Part shown: positions 22,047 to 34,260 of the stretch, one piece after another
Layout: every line of letters begins with the position of its first letter
Position numbering within the stretch: the first letter of the stretch is position 1
Source: Silene latifolia
Lineage: Eukaryota; Streptophyta; Magnoliopsida; Caryophyllales; Caryophyllaceae
Assembly: GCF_048544455.1 (NCBI RefSeq)
Contig: NC_133536.1
Location: forward strand, 200,759,325 to 200,823,324
Length of the DNA stretch: 64,000 nucleotides
Reading direction: 5' to 3'
Translations under genes and position numbers: made by a program
Notes under the pieces: model-generated
Seen by the model: only the letters and a program-made list of their open reading frames with translations
Told to the model about the DNA's origin: nothing
The model's database searches: none

Positions 22047-22358
22047 TACTCCGTAGTCTTTAGAAAGTAAGATATATGATCAAGGAGGTAAAAGTAAATG
22101 TAAATCGATCATAAATACTAAGTTGTATTATATGTTGTTCGGTCAGACTCTTATTTTTATCTTCCTACGTGAATTCATTTCTGATAGGCAAATTTAACAA
22201 AAATAACCCAACGTTTGTTAAGTATTCCGAAAATAACCCAACCTTTTGATTTTAACAAGAATAATCCAACGTTTGCTTTTATGTTACAGAAATGTCCCGA
22301 CATCTTACTTATATTTCGTAAATGATAATTTAATCAATCTATTAACTTATTGGCCATA

Positions 22359-24538
22359 CCCGGGGAAAGTGCAGCAACACAACATAGACTAGTGGTTCTT
22401 GATTTTCGGGGTAAGAGAGACTTCAGGAAGAGAAAGATAATCGGTGAGGCACGGATCAAGTGGTGGAAGCTACAAGGGGGAAACCAACAAGCGTTTTTGG
22501 ATAAGGTTGGAAGTAGCGATATTTGGTCGGATTGCGAGGAGAAAGATATTGATGCAGCGTGGGATAAATTGGAGCATGTTGTAAAGGATTTGGCGAGGGA
22601 GGTGTTAGGGGAATCTAAAGGGAATAGACCATCAAGTAAGGACACATCTTGGTGGAACGATGTGGTGAGACAAGCGATAAAGACTAAACGTGAATGTTAT
22701 AAGGTTCTGGGGAAATGCATGAGTGATGAGAACTTTGAGAAGTACAAGGAGGCTAGACGAGCCGCTAAAAAGGCCGTACGGGATGCGAAGGCAAAAGTTA
22801 ACCAAGAAGTGTATGCCAGGTTGGACACGAGAGAAGGAGAGAAGGATATCTATAAACTGGCTCGCATAAGAGACCGAAAGACGAGAGATATTGGGAGAGT
22901 TAGGTGTGTGAAAGATATGGACGACAAGGTTACTGTTCGGGATAACGAGATAAAGGCTAGATGGAGTTCTTACTTTGATAATTTATTCAATGGACATCAG
23001 GAACAAGGTTTTGGGGATGTAGAGGTAACACCAAGCATGATTAATCGGGAATTTGTGCGTAGAATACAAAAGAGTGAAGTTAGAAAGGCGTTAAGGAAGA
23101 TGGGGTCAAAGAAAGCGGAGGGACCGGATGGTATACCCATAGAAGTTTGGAGGTGCTTCGGGGAGAAAGGGATTGAATGGGTAACCATGCTCTTCAACAA
23201 GATTTGGAGGAGCAACAAGATGCCATCGGCTTGGAGGAAAAGCACTCTTGTCCCTTTGTACAAGAACAAAGGTGATGTCCAAGAGTGTTCCAATTATCGG
23301 GGAATTAAATTTATGAGTCATACAATGAAGTTATGGGAGCGGGTAATCGAGCAAAGGCTTAGGAGATATGTAGACATCTCGGAAAACCAATTTGGATTTA
23401 TGCCTGGGAGAGCGACTATGGGTGCGATTTTTATCATGAGACAGTTAATGGAATACCATCGGGACAAGAAGAAGGATTTGCATATGGTTTTTATTGACTT
23501 GGAAAATGAATATGATAGGGTACCAAGAGAAGTACTTTGGTGGGCTTTGGCGAGAAAGGTGTGTCGCGAAAATATATTGACCTCATAAAGGACATGTATG
23601 AGGGGGCTAGTGCAAGTGTTCGCACTAATGTTGGGAGAACGGAAGAATTTCCTATTACCATCGGGGTGTATCAAGGTTCCGCACTTAGTCCTTTTCTCTT
23701 TGCTATAGTTATGGATGAGTTGACAAGGGATATTCAGGACGACATCCCTTGGTGTATGATGTTTGATGATGATATTGTGTTGATTGATGAGACAAAAGAG
23801 GGGGTGGAGAGAAAGTTGGAATTGTGGAGGCAGGCTTTAGAGACTCGTGGGTTCAGGCTGAGCAGGAGTAAGACTGAGTATTTGAGGTGTCAGTTCACTA
23901 AGGTGGCGGGGTTGAGATAGACAGAGGCGGGGAGTATTATTTTCGATGGGAATGTTGTTGAGGGTTCGGATTTCTTCAGATATCTAGGATCTATTATTCA
24001 AAAAGATGGGGAGTTAGACGGAGATGTGGCTCACAGAATTAAAGCGGGATGGTTGAAATGGAAGAGTGCTTCAGGGTTTCTATGCGATAAAGATATGCCC
24101 CAAAGATTAAAGGGAAAATTTTATCGCACGGCAATTAGGCCTGCCCTACTTTACGGCTCCGAGTGTTGGACCGTGAAACAGTGTCACATTCAAAAGATGA
24201 GTGTGGCGGAGATGCGCATGTTGAGGTGGATGTGCGGACATACAAGGAAAGATCGGTTATGGAATGAGGTTATTAGGGAAAAGGTAAAAGTGGCGCCAAT
24301 AGAGGACAAGATGATGGAAAACCGACTAATATGGTTTGGCCATGTGAGAAGGAGACCTATGGACGCACCCGCCAGGAGGCCGGAGACTTGGAGAAACAGA
24401 AAAGGTCCCTAAAGGCAGAGGAAGACCGAGACAGACATGGTTGAAAGTGATAGAGCACGATATGAGAGTTCTGGGGCTTGAGGAGAGTATGGTGACGGAG
24501 AGGGCACAATGGAGGGAAAGGATACATGTGGATTTTTA
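22359..24538 (+). pseudogene. RTE reverse transcriptase ORF, broken
   Basis: The frame is open from the element's truncated left edge. It has a basic linker (TKRECYKVLGKCM, ARRAAKKAVRDAK). It then shows RT motifs: KKAEGPDGIPIEVW, SAWRKSTLVPLYKNKGD, CSNYRGIKFMSHTMKLWERV, FGFMPGRAT, and the A motif FIDLENEYDRVPRE (normally KAYD). A frameshift near 23560 moves to YQGSALSPFLFAIVMDEL and MFDDDIVLIDE, where the usual FADD is FDDD. A TAG at 23918-23920 interrupts. A further open segment holds [26 protein letters not shown] and [13 protein letters not shown], the RTE C-terminal region. Another shift near 24405 precedes the likely end near 24538. Clearly inactive. Confidence 0.9.
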
Positions 24539-24949
24539 GTATTTGATGTTTTTTTGACAAATTTAGTGTTTTTTTATTTATTTAATTTAAAGAAATTAAT
24601 TTATTTATTTTTCTCTCCTTTACTTCACACTTTTTCAACAACCACTTTCTTATAGATTTTACCTGGTTCATTCCGGATCTTTAACTCTATTTCGGTTTTT
24701 AAAAATCGTTTTAATCTTTTCTCTCGATTTAAATTTTAAATTTTTATAAAAGAAAGACGGAATTCGATTTTAGAACCCCTAAGTTCACCTTGACTTTCCA
24801 TTACATTTTCGTTCTCCCTTTTTGTTTTTCATCTTCCCTTTTTTTATTCGCATTTTGAGGCGTGCGTTCACCCATGGACGGTTCGAAAGGATGATTCATG
24901 TCAGCCGACCCCAAATCATTTTGGGATTAAAGCTCTGATGTTGTTGTTG
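22359..24949 (+). mobile_element. 5'-truncated RTE-clade LINE
   Basis: A 19-bp TSD (TATTAACTTATTGGCCATA; 22340-22358 and 24950-24968) brackets the element. The 3' end is CCAAATCATTTTGGGATTAA followed by GTTGTTGTTGT, the short-repeat tail typical of plant RTE elements rather than a poly(A). The endonuclease domain is absent, so the element was truncated on insertion. Confidence 0.93.
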
Positions 24950-25497
24950 TATTAACTTATTGGCCATATATTTGCAAATGTAATTATATAAAATTACGAA
25001 AAAATAATTTACGAACAATTTAAAAACATAGAAAAAAAATTCTGGTAATGTTCAAAATCCTAAAAGGCATAAATTATATGGTTTAAAAAAATTTTTGTTT
25101 CCTCAAATTTTGGGTTTAAAAAATCAAAAATATATCTCTCATCACTACTTCCACTAATTTAAAATCTATCTTATTTCTTTTCAAAAAATTATACTCCTAT
25201 ATTTGTTTTATTAATTAGTTTTCCATTGACAAACTAAGGAAATTATAATTTTTCCAGTTTTTTTATTATGAAATTTTTTTATATATGATATCACAAAATA
25301 GACTTTAAAGATTTATGAAACTATTTTACAAAATATCATTTATCAATATTTGGTAGAAATTTGTTTAGGTGAGATTTCGGGATATTTTGTGACAAAAATA
25401 CAAAGGTTGATTATTAATGTTGAAGTTAAAAGGTCGGGTTATTTTTGGAAGACTAATCAAAGGTTGGGTTATTTTTGTTAAATTCGCCTTTCTGATA

Positions 25498-25829
25498 TGA
25501 ATCAAACAACCCCTTAGTTTCCCCTCCAAGCCAAAAATATGGCCACAATTGCATTTAAATGCACAATTAGTTTCTTACAATTTCGTCTAAATAACTTGTA
25601 ATTATAGTTAATTAATTAAAGACTTAAGAGACTATGTATGCTAACTAACCCATGACCTAAACTAACCTAACTTCATTAAAAATGATAAAAAGTAGTAATA
25701 TATAAAAGTGGTAACTCCTACAAAATAGGAGGTGGTGGTTGCAAAAAAGTTGGAGAATTGAAAAGATTCCTAGCTCATCAGATTTTATTACCCTAGGTCA
25801 CATGTTGTACAATGATTTAAGCATATAAG
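25498..25829. other. Intergenic, nothing recognised
   Basis: AT-rich spacer with no supported feature. Confidence 0.4.
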
Positions 25830-26290
25830 GAATGCTATAAGATTAGCATTAGCATTACTGTGAAAGTCTAATCGACTAATCGTGTCGAGATTAGCTTAAT
25901 TACCACTTAATATAATACTTCTGAGCACATCAACAAGGTACTTATCACCATGATTAAACATCAAATGTGGAAAAGCTATAAGATTAGCATTAGCATTACT
26001 GTGAAAGTCTAATATGCTAATCGTGTCGAGATTAGGTTAATGAACAGCCTCTTAATTAATATAATGCGGAAAGTTTTTTTTTTGTTGTAAAGGGAGTCAC
26101 AAGGGCAAATATGTTGCTGACGGGAATTGAACCCAGGTCATAAGTACCACCACTCATGACTTTACCAGTTATGCTAGCTGGCAATCTGGCATCTGCAAAT
26201 GCACAAAGCTATAAGATTAGCATTACTGTAAAAGTCTATCTAATGGTGTCGCGATTAGCTTAAATAATAGCCTCTTAATAATATCATGCT
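25830..26290. repeat. Three-copy direct repeat, about 90-145 bp units
   Basis: GCTATAAGATTAGCATTA... CTGTGAAAGTCTAAT...GTGTCG[A/C]GATTAG occurs near 25833, 25975 and 26208, followed each time by a CCTCTTAAT/CCACTTAAT-type ending. A SINE interrupts the last part of the second unit. Divergence among copies is moderate. Confidence 0.8.
26074..26197 (-). mobile_element. Short tRNA-derived SINE
   Basis: The minus strand reads GCTAGCATAACTGGTAAAGT (A-box like), then CTGGGTTCAATTCCCGTC (B-box), then an A tail (plus-strand T run 26073-26083). Imperfect flanks AATGCGGAAAG and AATGCACAAAG could be an 11-bp TSD. About 124 bp. Confidence 0.7.
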
Positions 26291-27005
26291 TAATACTTTC
26301 GAATCGATCAACAACTTATGAGCATGATGAAATGTTGGAAATATAGGGTTACTATAGGGGCGAAGTATACTTAGAGATTAAATGTTATTGTGTCGTGGTA
26401 TGATGGCCAGTACACTGAATGAGAAACGAAATTACTTACTGTAGGACTCTCACATGTGCCTATAATATTCAGATTAGTAATCGAGTCACAAGACGAAATA
26501 ATTCCAAAAAACAAAGAACACAAAGTAGATATAATAACATAGAGAAACATATATAATTCTCGTGACAAGGCCTAAAAACCTAAATTGATAATGAGAAGAT
26601 GTAGGAGACAACCAAAAATGAGTTCTTATAAATTTGTATCTTTCATCACACTTATATTGTCAAATAGAAAAAATCAGGATTCCTGTGACTAGTAGTAAGG
26701 AAAAATATAAACTCACGTGAGTTTCACTTAGGGAAAGTACAATCACATGAAGATATATGTTTTGTAAATGAAAACAAATCAAATTTAAACTGTAAAGTTG
26801 GGTAGAGATCGATTATTTGTACTGCGATAGATGCTCTTTGTTTTGCATCAAGAAAAGGAGATGACATATTTTGTGTTTCATCAATTCACTGTTGGACGTA
26901 TAGGTCAATTTGTGTGGTCAATGTTATATTGTACATATTGTGTGATTAGAATTACTTTCGAGCACACACGGTGAGGATACACTGTTGTTGTCGACAAGGG
27001 ATATC
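26291..27005. other. Intergenic, nothing recognised
   Basis: AT-rich with only short frames and no termini or domains that I can support. Confidence 0.4.
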
Positions 27006-27130
27006 CTGTTTTACAACAACAACAACAACAATAATGCCTTAATCCCAAAATGATTTTGGGTCGGCAAATATGAATCGTCTTTTAGAACCATTTATGGGTG
27101 ATCGCACAACTCAAAATGCAAGGATATAGA
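27006..27130 (-). mobile_element. RTE LINE 3'-tail fragment
   Basis: The plus strand begins ACAACAACAACAACAACA followed by CTTAATCCCAAAATGATTTT. This is the reverse complement of the last part of the RTE element at 22359-24949, including its GTTGTT tail. It is a severely 5'-truncated copy. Confidence 0.85.
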
Positions 27131-27470
27131 AAAAGAAGAGTATTTTATCTTACTATTATTACAATCGATCGATTTTGAATGAAACATCAATAATAAATAA
27201 ATGATTAAGATGATCTATTTACATGTTTTGTACTAATCTCTCATCGACCATAGGTCCATACCTACCTTGCATCCAAAGCCATTCATAATTTTATAGGAGT
27301 ATCAAATACATACATATCCAACCGTCTCTCTCCTTGAGCTTTTGTCTTGGGCTCTAACATCGAGAAGAATATATAGTAAAAAAGGGTTGGCCCATTCTTA
27401 GAAGCTCTCTTACTTGGGCCGTGGGTATTTGTTAAGTTTATTATAAAGATGAAGACTATTTCATGAATCA

Positions 27471-27900
27471 TCAATACATATATATAAAGCAGAAACTTTT
27501 CAAGCGATATTAGAGAGTCCAACTTTTTTAGAATTTCTAACAAGAGTAGATTTCGAAACAAATTTAATAAAATTATCCTAATAAAAGTAGATTTCCTAAT
27601 TAATCAATCAATCAATACATATATATAAAGCAGAAACTTTTCGAACGATATTAGAGAGTCCAATTTTTAGAAATCCTATAATTTAAAGAAAAAATACATA
27701 TATATAAAGCAGAAACTTTTCGAACGATATTAGAGAATCCAATTTTTTTAGAAATCCTATAATTTAAAGAAAAATTTAATAAATTATTCTAATCAATCAA
27801 TACATATATATAAAGCAGAAACTTTTCGAACGATATTAGAGAGTCCAATTTTTTTAGAAATCCTATAATTTAAAGAAAAATTTAATAAATTATTCTAATA
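27471..27900 (+). repeat. Tandemly repeated Helitron 5' end
   Basis: The block CATATATATAAAGCAGAAAC + TTTTC + GATATTAGAGAGTCC occurs at about 27476, 27620, 27698 and 27802. Most copies are followed by AATCCTATAATTTAAAGAAA. Spacing is roughly 145, 78 and 104 bp. Confidence 0.85.
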
Positions 27901-28739
27901 AGGGTAGATTTCTAAAAAAAAATATTAAATTTATAAAATTATCCTAATAAGACAAGATTTCTTAAAAAAAAATTATTTAATTTTATATCCTAGGAATTTA
28001 TTAAATCACGCACATATATGTAGATTTTAGTGATTATAAATTTATATGTAATTGTGAGTAAAAACTTCTCATTTTATCTTAAGTTGAAAATGAACTAAAA
28101 TGTCATTCAATGTATCCTAATAAAAGTAGATTTATAAAAAAAAAAAACAAAGAAAATTTTATTTAATTTTATCCTAATATAAGTAGAAAACAAATTTCAT
28201 TTAATTTTATCCTTTTATAAGTAGATTAATTTTATCCTTATAAGTAATGGTAATTTTAACTTCTTTTTCTATCTTAAGTTGAAAATGAACTAAAGTGTTA
28301 TATGAGGCAGTTTAGTACTTTATATTCCACGATTATTTGTGATATTGGCATAGTGTTTTTCCAGTGAATTTCTTTTGTAGGAGAAAATAATATATGGAGA
28401 GGATTTGTATGATTAACAATATTGAAAACACCTTTAAATTTTGAGTTTCTAAAACGTTTATTTGACTACTCTACATTGTTTTATGTTAAGACTGGTAAAG
28501 CAAGGACCAGTTGTTGTATCAATAGGACCCACATTATCATTATCATATACGGAGTACTATAAAATCAATTGTTCCTTCAAAGTATATATATTGATGAAAC
28601 AAGTGTGTAAATGAGTAATAATGTATGCAGACAATTGTTCTTATTTAGAGTCTACAAAAATGATTATTAGCTTGAAATAATTTCGTATATCTAGATTATA
28701 GGTACAAGATTCATGTTAATAATTACATACTAAAGTTTA

Positions 28740-28950
28740 GTTCATTTAAAAAATTACACAAATTCTCAATTAAGATGAACATTATCCATCTTAAGCTTAA
28801 AACGGGTCAAATATATACCAAATCACATGACAAATTGCTTAGAAAATGTCAAATTTTTTGTCTTTATTACCACTATGTGATAGTCTTTGACCCGTTTTAA
28901 GATTTAAGACGGATATTCCATCTTAAACAAGACGTACTTTTTCAATCTTA
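28740..28950. mobile_element. Inverted-repeat element (possible MITE)
   Basis: TCTTAAGCTTAAAACGGGTC near 28790 faces GACCCGTTTTAAGATTTAAG near 28890. Outer ATTAAGATGAACATTATCCA and ATATTCCATCTTAAAC also pair loosely. No TSD resolved; borders approximate. Confidence 0.5.
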
Positions 28951-30747
28951 AATATTCCGTAAGTAATCGTACGGTGACACAAATTTTTATCTGGTCTTGA
29001 ACTACTATAATATGATGGCTTGAGCTTCAAAATTAATTTTCACTAGAACGTCCAAAGAAAATCAAATAGTTACCTTATCTAAGCAATAAAAAATTAGAGT
29101 ATACTTAGTGTAAGATAATAGTTTATTTATTCCATTTTTATTGTTTTATTTTCATTTTGAAAAATTTAAGAAATATAGGTGATATTACTACTCTATCCCT
29201 TAATTAAGAAGAAGGGGGAGAATGTCATCTTAATAGAATGAGTAATAGTATAAGATTAGGGGTAATAGTAATAGTCCATCGATTTTATCATTATCAGGGG
29301 ATGGTTGATTTGGGATAAATTTTGGAGAAAAAAGGTCAATAAAAATAGAATGAGTGGATTATTTAATGCTCCATATGAGACTATAGTGACGTTTATGTGC
29401 ATAACATCCCACTTTTGCCGACCATTTTCAAGTTATGTTAGCAAACCAATATCTGCAAACTACTTAAACATAAATGACAGTATAAAACTATAAATAAATA
29501 CCCCGTATATGAGTTTTGGGTAGAGGTATGATTTTGAAGTGCCCTAATCATGTTAGACGTTGATCTGGTCCTACTACTAAGTCAGGACTTATTACTACTA
29601 CGTATATAATTTAGTTTAAGTGGACTATAATACAAAATTGACTCCTAATTCTATAAATAATCTTTTATTACATTATTGATGTATACCAATAAGGTAATTA
29701 TATTAGTGCATTGAAATAGTATACCAAATGCACAATTCGCTTAAAATTTCGAAAGATAAACTATTAAGTACGATGTATATAATAGAAGAGGAGAACCAGA
29801 GTGAGTTCTAATGTTTAAAAGAATTGATACGATTCGATAACTTTCGGCCAACCTTAAATTTGTAACCAAAAATAATATATTCAGCAAGTCACAGAAAAAA
29901 ATCAGCATTTGGCAGGGTATAACAAAATTTTGGTAAATAATTAAAATAGTCGGGGAAAAAAATGTTTAAATACAAAGTACTTTAGTTTATTGGAAACGAG
30001 AGAAATGTTTAATAATTTTTGACAAAAAACGCTTATAAAAGCGAAGTCAAAATCAAAACCAATTAGACATTGTATATTTTCTAAAAAAAATGGGCATATA
30101 GCCAAACAGAGCTGTATAATGATGGTGGTAAACATTATTAGTAGATTAATACAGAGAAACATATGTATATATTCCATAATTGTGATGAATAAAATAAATA
30201 AGCAATTGGTTCATAATAAATGTTATCATTTATCGTAAATATTAGAATAGTTAGCACTACAATAAGAAAATCACTTTTATTAGAAAGCAAACTCTATTAA
30301 AAGTGTTCAATTATATCAGTGCATTTGTTTTGGTTGGAGTGAATGTAAATGACGATTTATTAGGTCGTATTAAATTGTACATCGTGTCAACTATGGCCGT
30401 TAAGAGATACATAAAGCTAATATTTACATCTTCATAACTCTTGAGGTAGTTATGGTTTCCACCATCGTTCATGCCCTTTCTCCATATGACATCCTTGCTT
30501 TTAAATGAGTCATTTTTTACTTTCATTATGCGCGACTTTGACTAGGTATTTGAGTTGGACTCGGCAAGACGAAATTTGCTCTTGAAAATTTCACAATAAA
30601 GTGCATGCACAATGAAGTTAATATAAATCATATTTCCAATTAACTAATCCTATAATCAAATTTTTTAATAAAACTAATATAGATCTAACCGGATTTACAA
30701 GTAATACCTATACTATCTATCCTAGACTCTAAAAATTTAAACATTTA

Positions 30748-31124
30748 CTCCCTCCCTGGTCAATAGTTTACACTATCCCTTTTTGAGTGTTTTAGTCAAT
30801 AGTTTACGTTTCTGTTTTGGATATGTTTTATACTCTCTACTTTATCTTTTAAAAATATAAAACCAATTCCCCTCTCTTTGTACCTTGGTCTTTATGTATA
30901 TATTTCCTCCGTCCCGATCAATAGTTATCTATTACTTTTGGCACAAAGATTAAGGAAATAAATATGAGTGAATTTGGACCACATGCACATGAGCCACAAA
31001 AGGTTGCCAAAAATGAAAATAGATAACTATTCAATGATACACCCAAAAATGGAAATAGATAACTATTGGTCGGGAGGAGAGAGTATATGGAGCATATGTA
31101 AACATTTTATTGAGACAGATGGAG
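30748..31124. mobile_element. Stowaway MITE split by another Stowaway
   Basis: Outer termini CTCCCTCCCTGGTCAATAG and TATTGAGACAGATGGAG with flanking TA. The interior is interrupted by the element at 30903-31083. Confidence 0.75.
30903..31083. mobile_element. Nested Stowaway MITE (181 bp)
   Basis: Termini TTTCCTCCGTCCCGATCAAT and ATTGGTCGGGAGGAGAGAG pair imperfectly, flanked by TA. AATAGATAACTATT is repeated in the right arm. Confidence 0.75.
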
Positions 31125-31197
31125 TATTTAGTTATTGGAGTAGTTAGTTATTCTCTAAGATATAAAGATACATCTATATAATAGACATGTAACTTTA

Positions 31198-31420
31198 ATG
31201 ACTCATATCTTCATAGATGTACACGAGGATAATGATGGGTTCTCAGATACAATAATATATTTCGTGTTTAACCAGAGACAATATCCATTGAGGTCATGCT
31301 ACGCCATGACGATAAATAGAGGCATGGGGCAGTCACTTAATCATGTTGAAATTTATATGAACTCAGATTTTAGTTGTGGTTAGCTTTAAGTAACAACATA
31401 AAAAAACATCACCAAGGGAT
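31198..31420 (+). pseudogene. Helitron helicase C-terminal remnant
   Basis: The frame contains NQRQYPLRSCYAMTINRGMG followed by QSLNHVEIYMN, the conserved end of the Pif1-like helicase of Helitron RepHel proteins (family pattern CYAMTINKSQGQSL). A stop lies at 31381. A short LWLALSNN echo of the next conserved strand follows immediately. The upstream part of the helicase and the Rep domain are not recognisable. Confidence 0.8.
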
Positions 31421-32099
31421 GAATGCTCTACATTGATGATAGGGAACAAGTATACCAATGCCACACGAAAGATATTGTTTACATGAAGTTCATAGAAAAT
31501 AATCAGTCTTAATTGTAAATTATGAAAACAAATTCTATTAGTTAAAGATATAAAAAATTCTCCAAACATGCTACATATATGATCGAGATACATGTTGTTT
31601 AGCGTACCCTCATTCAGCTTTTACACCGTCTTATGCTTACATAGTCGAATATATGGGTAGATATTGTAGGTTAATCTAATTTGGGAATCACATAAAGGTT
31701 TGCTTCAATTATCACATGTTTATTTTGGTAGAATTAAACCACATTTGGCAATACCGTTTTATGTTAACTAAAAACTGATGGTGCCTATAACAATAAAAAT
31801 AGGTAACTACATAATTGAATAATGCAACTGTCTCTTTGGATGTTATACAACTGATATAATTAATACCAAAGAGAGTAACTTTTACATTACAGGGACTGAA
31901 GATCCAGCAGTAATCAACTAAATTAACCAGAAGTTTTGTACGTTCCAATTTTTAAAATATTTGGACTTTTTTTTATATTTAGTTTAGTTGACTTCTGCTA
32001 CCAAACATGGCAATGTAAACCAACGTTTACAATATGTTGTTCAACAAATTCTTGGAACATTCAACATGCACATTGTTAAAGATAATTCTAATTGAAGCC

Positions 32100-32127
32100 C
32101 CGTGCATCGCACGGGCTTTCTAACTAG
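32100..32127 (+). other. Helitron 3' terminal hairpin and CTAG end
   Basis: CCCGTGCATCGCACGGG forms a 7-bp stem with a 3-base loop. CTTTCTAACTAG follows and the host T is at 32128. Confidence 0.88.
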
Positions 32128-32400
32128 TCTTGTATTATTGAGTTGTAGGTTGTCTTACATAAGATATGGTGAGAGTTATTTATAATAATTCACATCTTAA
32201 TTAAACCTAACCCTAATTATGCAAATCCTAATGGGCCTAATATCCTAATACCCTCCCGCAATCGTAAAGGTTGTATGTAGTACGAACTTTACGATTGGAG
32301 AATTACAATAAAAATCAAAATAAGAAAAATCAATCTCCATCGACTCATTCGTCTTCATTATCCATCTCCGTCTTCGCAAGGTTGGTAAAATTTCTAATAG
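32128..32400 (-). mobile_element. Copia fragment of the same family as 6251-8832
   Basis: Bases 32218-32390 repeat the sequence around the 3' LTR border, including CTAATGGGCCTAATATCC, the CCCTCCCGC polypurine tract and the internal TACGAACTTTACGATTGGAG block. The Helitron abuts GTATTATTGAGTTG, part of that LTR. Confidence 0.8.
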
Positions 32401-34252
32401 TATTGGTCCTTCCATTAAACTTTGGGGTGAGGCTTGGACAGCAAGACAGTTATGGGATCCTAAAAACCATCCTTTATGAACCTCTAAATAAGAGCATGGT
32501 CCAACCAAATTGGGTTTTGGTTCGGTTTCGATTTCTAAAATCGAATCGGTATATTTTCAAAGTTGATATTCGACAAATTACTAAATAACGTCGATAATAT
32601 GTAATGAATTTCCTAATTCGCCCCTCCTAATCCAAATATTTTAATCAAACTATTGACAAACAATTTAATAGATGAATCAAAAATAACAACTAATATCGAA
32701 TAACAAACAATTGAAGAACCTTAAATTTGCCATGAATCGAAAAAACTTTAAACTAATCGACGGAAAACGAATCATTTTTTTCTAAAATCAAAACAATGAA
32801 TTATTAAGTACTCATTCTAGTAATCAGACTAATCACCATGGTTTTTTGATAATAACATGAATGAATTATGCCACCCCAATAAATTCATTATTAAAGATTG
32901 AGATTTTCTACACAATACCCTTATATTTTTGCGATTTCTATAAGAGTATAAGGTACCTCTTTACTTTTCGAAACACTAGTTGGTTGCGCGCCGTCCCCCA
33001 AGTTATTTTAATCTTTTATGTTTCATATGCATAGTAGCGAATCTTGACTTGGTTTGGTTCTTCTATACATTTTGAGTGGCGGTCACAATGAAATTCTTGT
33101 AATTTTTTGATGTTCGAATCGATTGCAAACAAGATCACATTCGTAAATATTTCGTATCTAACTTTATTGGGAACATGAATATACGCTTGCCTAGATGGGT
33201 CACTTGATTTACGCTTGGAAGTTGGTTGGTATTTATATCGTGTTTTTGAGAGAAAAAGGACTACGCCTCGGATGTATTACCTCATACCCTTCTAGTTCTT
33301 GAGTTTATATGTATTTTTTTAGCATTTAAAATTTACAAGTTCTATAATAATATTTCAGAAAATTCACGTGGTACCATCGAACTTTGTCATTTTTCACGTG
33401 GTACCCTATTTTTTAAGTTTTTGTACATGATATCCTTGAAATTTGATTTCAAGCGCAACATGCCCTCTTTATCGTTTTTAAAATTTTCAATTGAGCATAA
33501 ATTATAGACTAAAAATCAAAATTGACTAATTTTTTTTTTCAATTAATTAACTCTTTGAGATCTATAAATTGATATGACGAAAATGGTCATTCGAAAATTT
33601 AAGATCCAAGATATATTTGATTTGATATTTTCGTTAAAAAACCCTATAAAATGTCAGTCGGCAATTTGTTTTCTCAAAATTGTAGATTATGACGAGATAA
33701 TCATTTAACAAAAAAATTAGCTGATTCTGAATTCCAATCTAGGAGTTATGCGCAATTGAGTTTTTTTACAACGGCAAAAAAGATATGTTGTACATGAAAA
33801 TCAAACATGGAGGGTATAATGTACACAAACTTAAAAAGTTAGATACCATGTGCAATATAGCAAAGTTCGAAGATGCCACGTGAATTTAAATTAATTGAAT
33901 TTATAAGTATAGTTTTTTAGCGACGACGGTTCATGCGCATGCTAGCGTACATCTTTTACATATTGATTGTTACTAATCTTAAACTATTGTTAAATCGTTT
34001 TTAAACCAGTTTACTGAGTTTTCTTGATTGTTTTCGTTTCATGCTTAAATTAACATTGGTTCTTTTCCGGGAAATATTTAAGGTCAAAATTAATGTTGTT
34101 CCTGAAAAACTTGTACATTTCCGTTCTTATAGCAAAGACCAAGACACTCTGCAGCGAACATTCGAATAGCACAAATAAACCCCAATTCACATCAAGATTA
34201 CACCCTCGTACAAGTTATCTATTTTTCCGTCCACTATTCTACATTTCCACTC
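32401..34252. other. Intergenic around an inverted-repeat element
   Basis: Apart from the MITE at 33360-33885, I see no supported gene. A short frame near 32400-32480 (SIGPSIKLWGEAWTARQLWD) has a LINE-like flavour but is too short to assign. Confidence 0.4.
33360..33885. mobile_element. Inverted-repeat MITE (long arms)
   Basis: AAATTCACGTGGTACCATCG at the left and the reverse complement of CGAAGATGCCACGTGAATTT at the right begin arms of about 95 bp that also share TTTTTAAGTTT and GTACAT blocks. Probably Mutator-type by arm length, but I could not find a TSD. Confidence 0.65.
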
Positions 34253-34260
34253 CATACAAC

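Larger units (their letters stand above)
22187..25488. mobile_element. Mutator-type MITE carrying an RTE LINE
   Basis: The 9-bp TSD TTTCTGATA (22178-22186 and 25489-25497) flanks inverted repeats of at least 120 bp. Both arms start GGC[A/G]AATTTAACAAAAATAA and repeat the phrase AATAACCCAAC. Without the RTE insertion and one TSD it is about 690 bp and noncoding. Confidence 0.88.
27471..32127 (+). mobile_element. Helitron with helicase relic
   Basis: The 5' end is TCAATACATATATATAAAGC (A before, TC first). The 3' end is the GC-rich hairpin CCCGTGCATCGCACGGG, then CTTTCTAACTAG, followed by T. This matches the 5'-TC ... hairpin ... CTRR rule with insertion between A and T. Length is 4.66 kb. A helicase C-terminal remnant lies at 31198-31420. 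A nested Stowaway pair and an inverted-repeat MITE are inside. There is no intact Rep/helicase frame, so it is nonautonomous. Confidence 0.85.
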
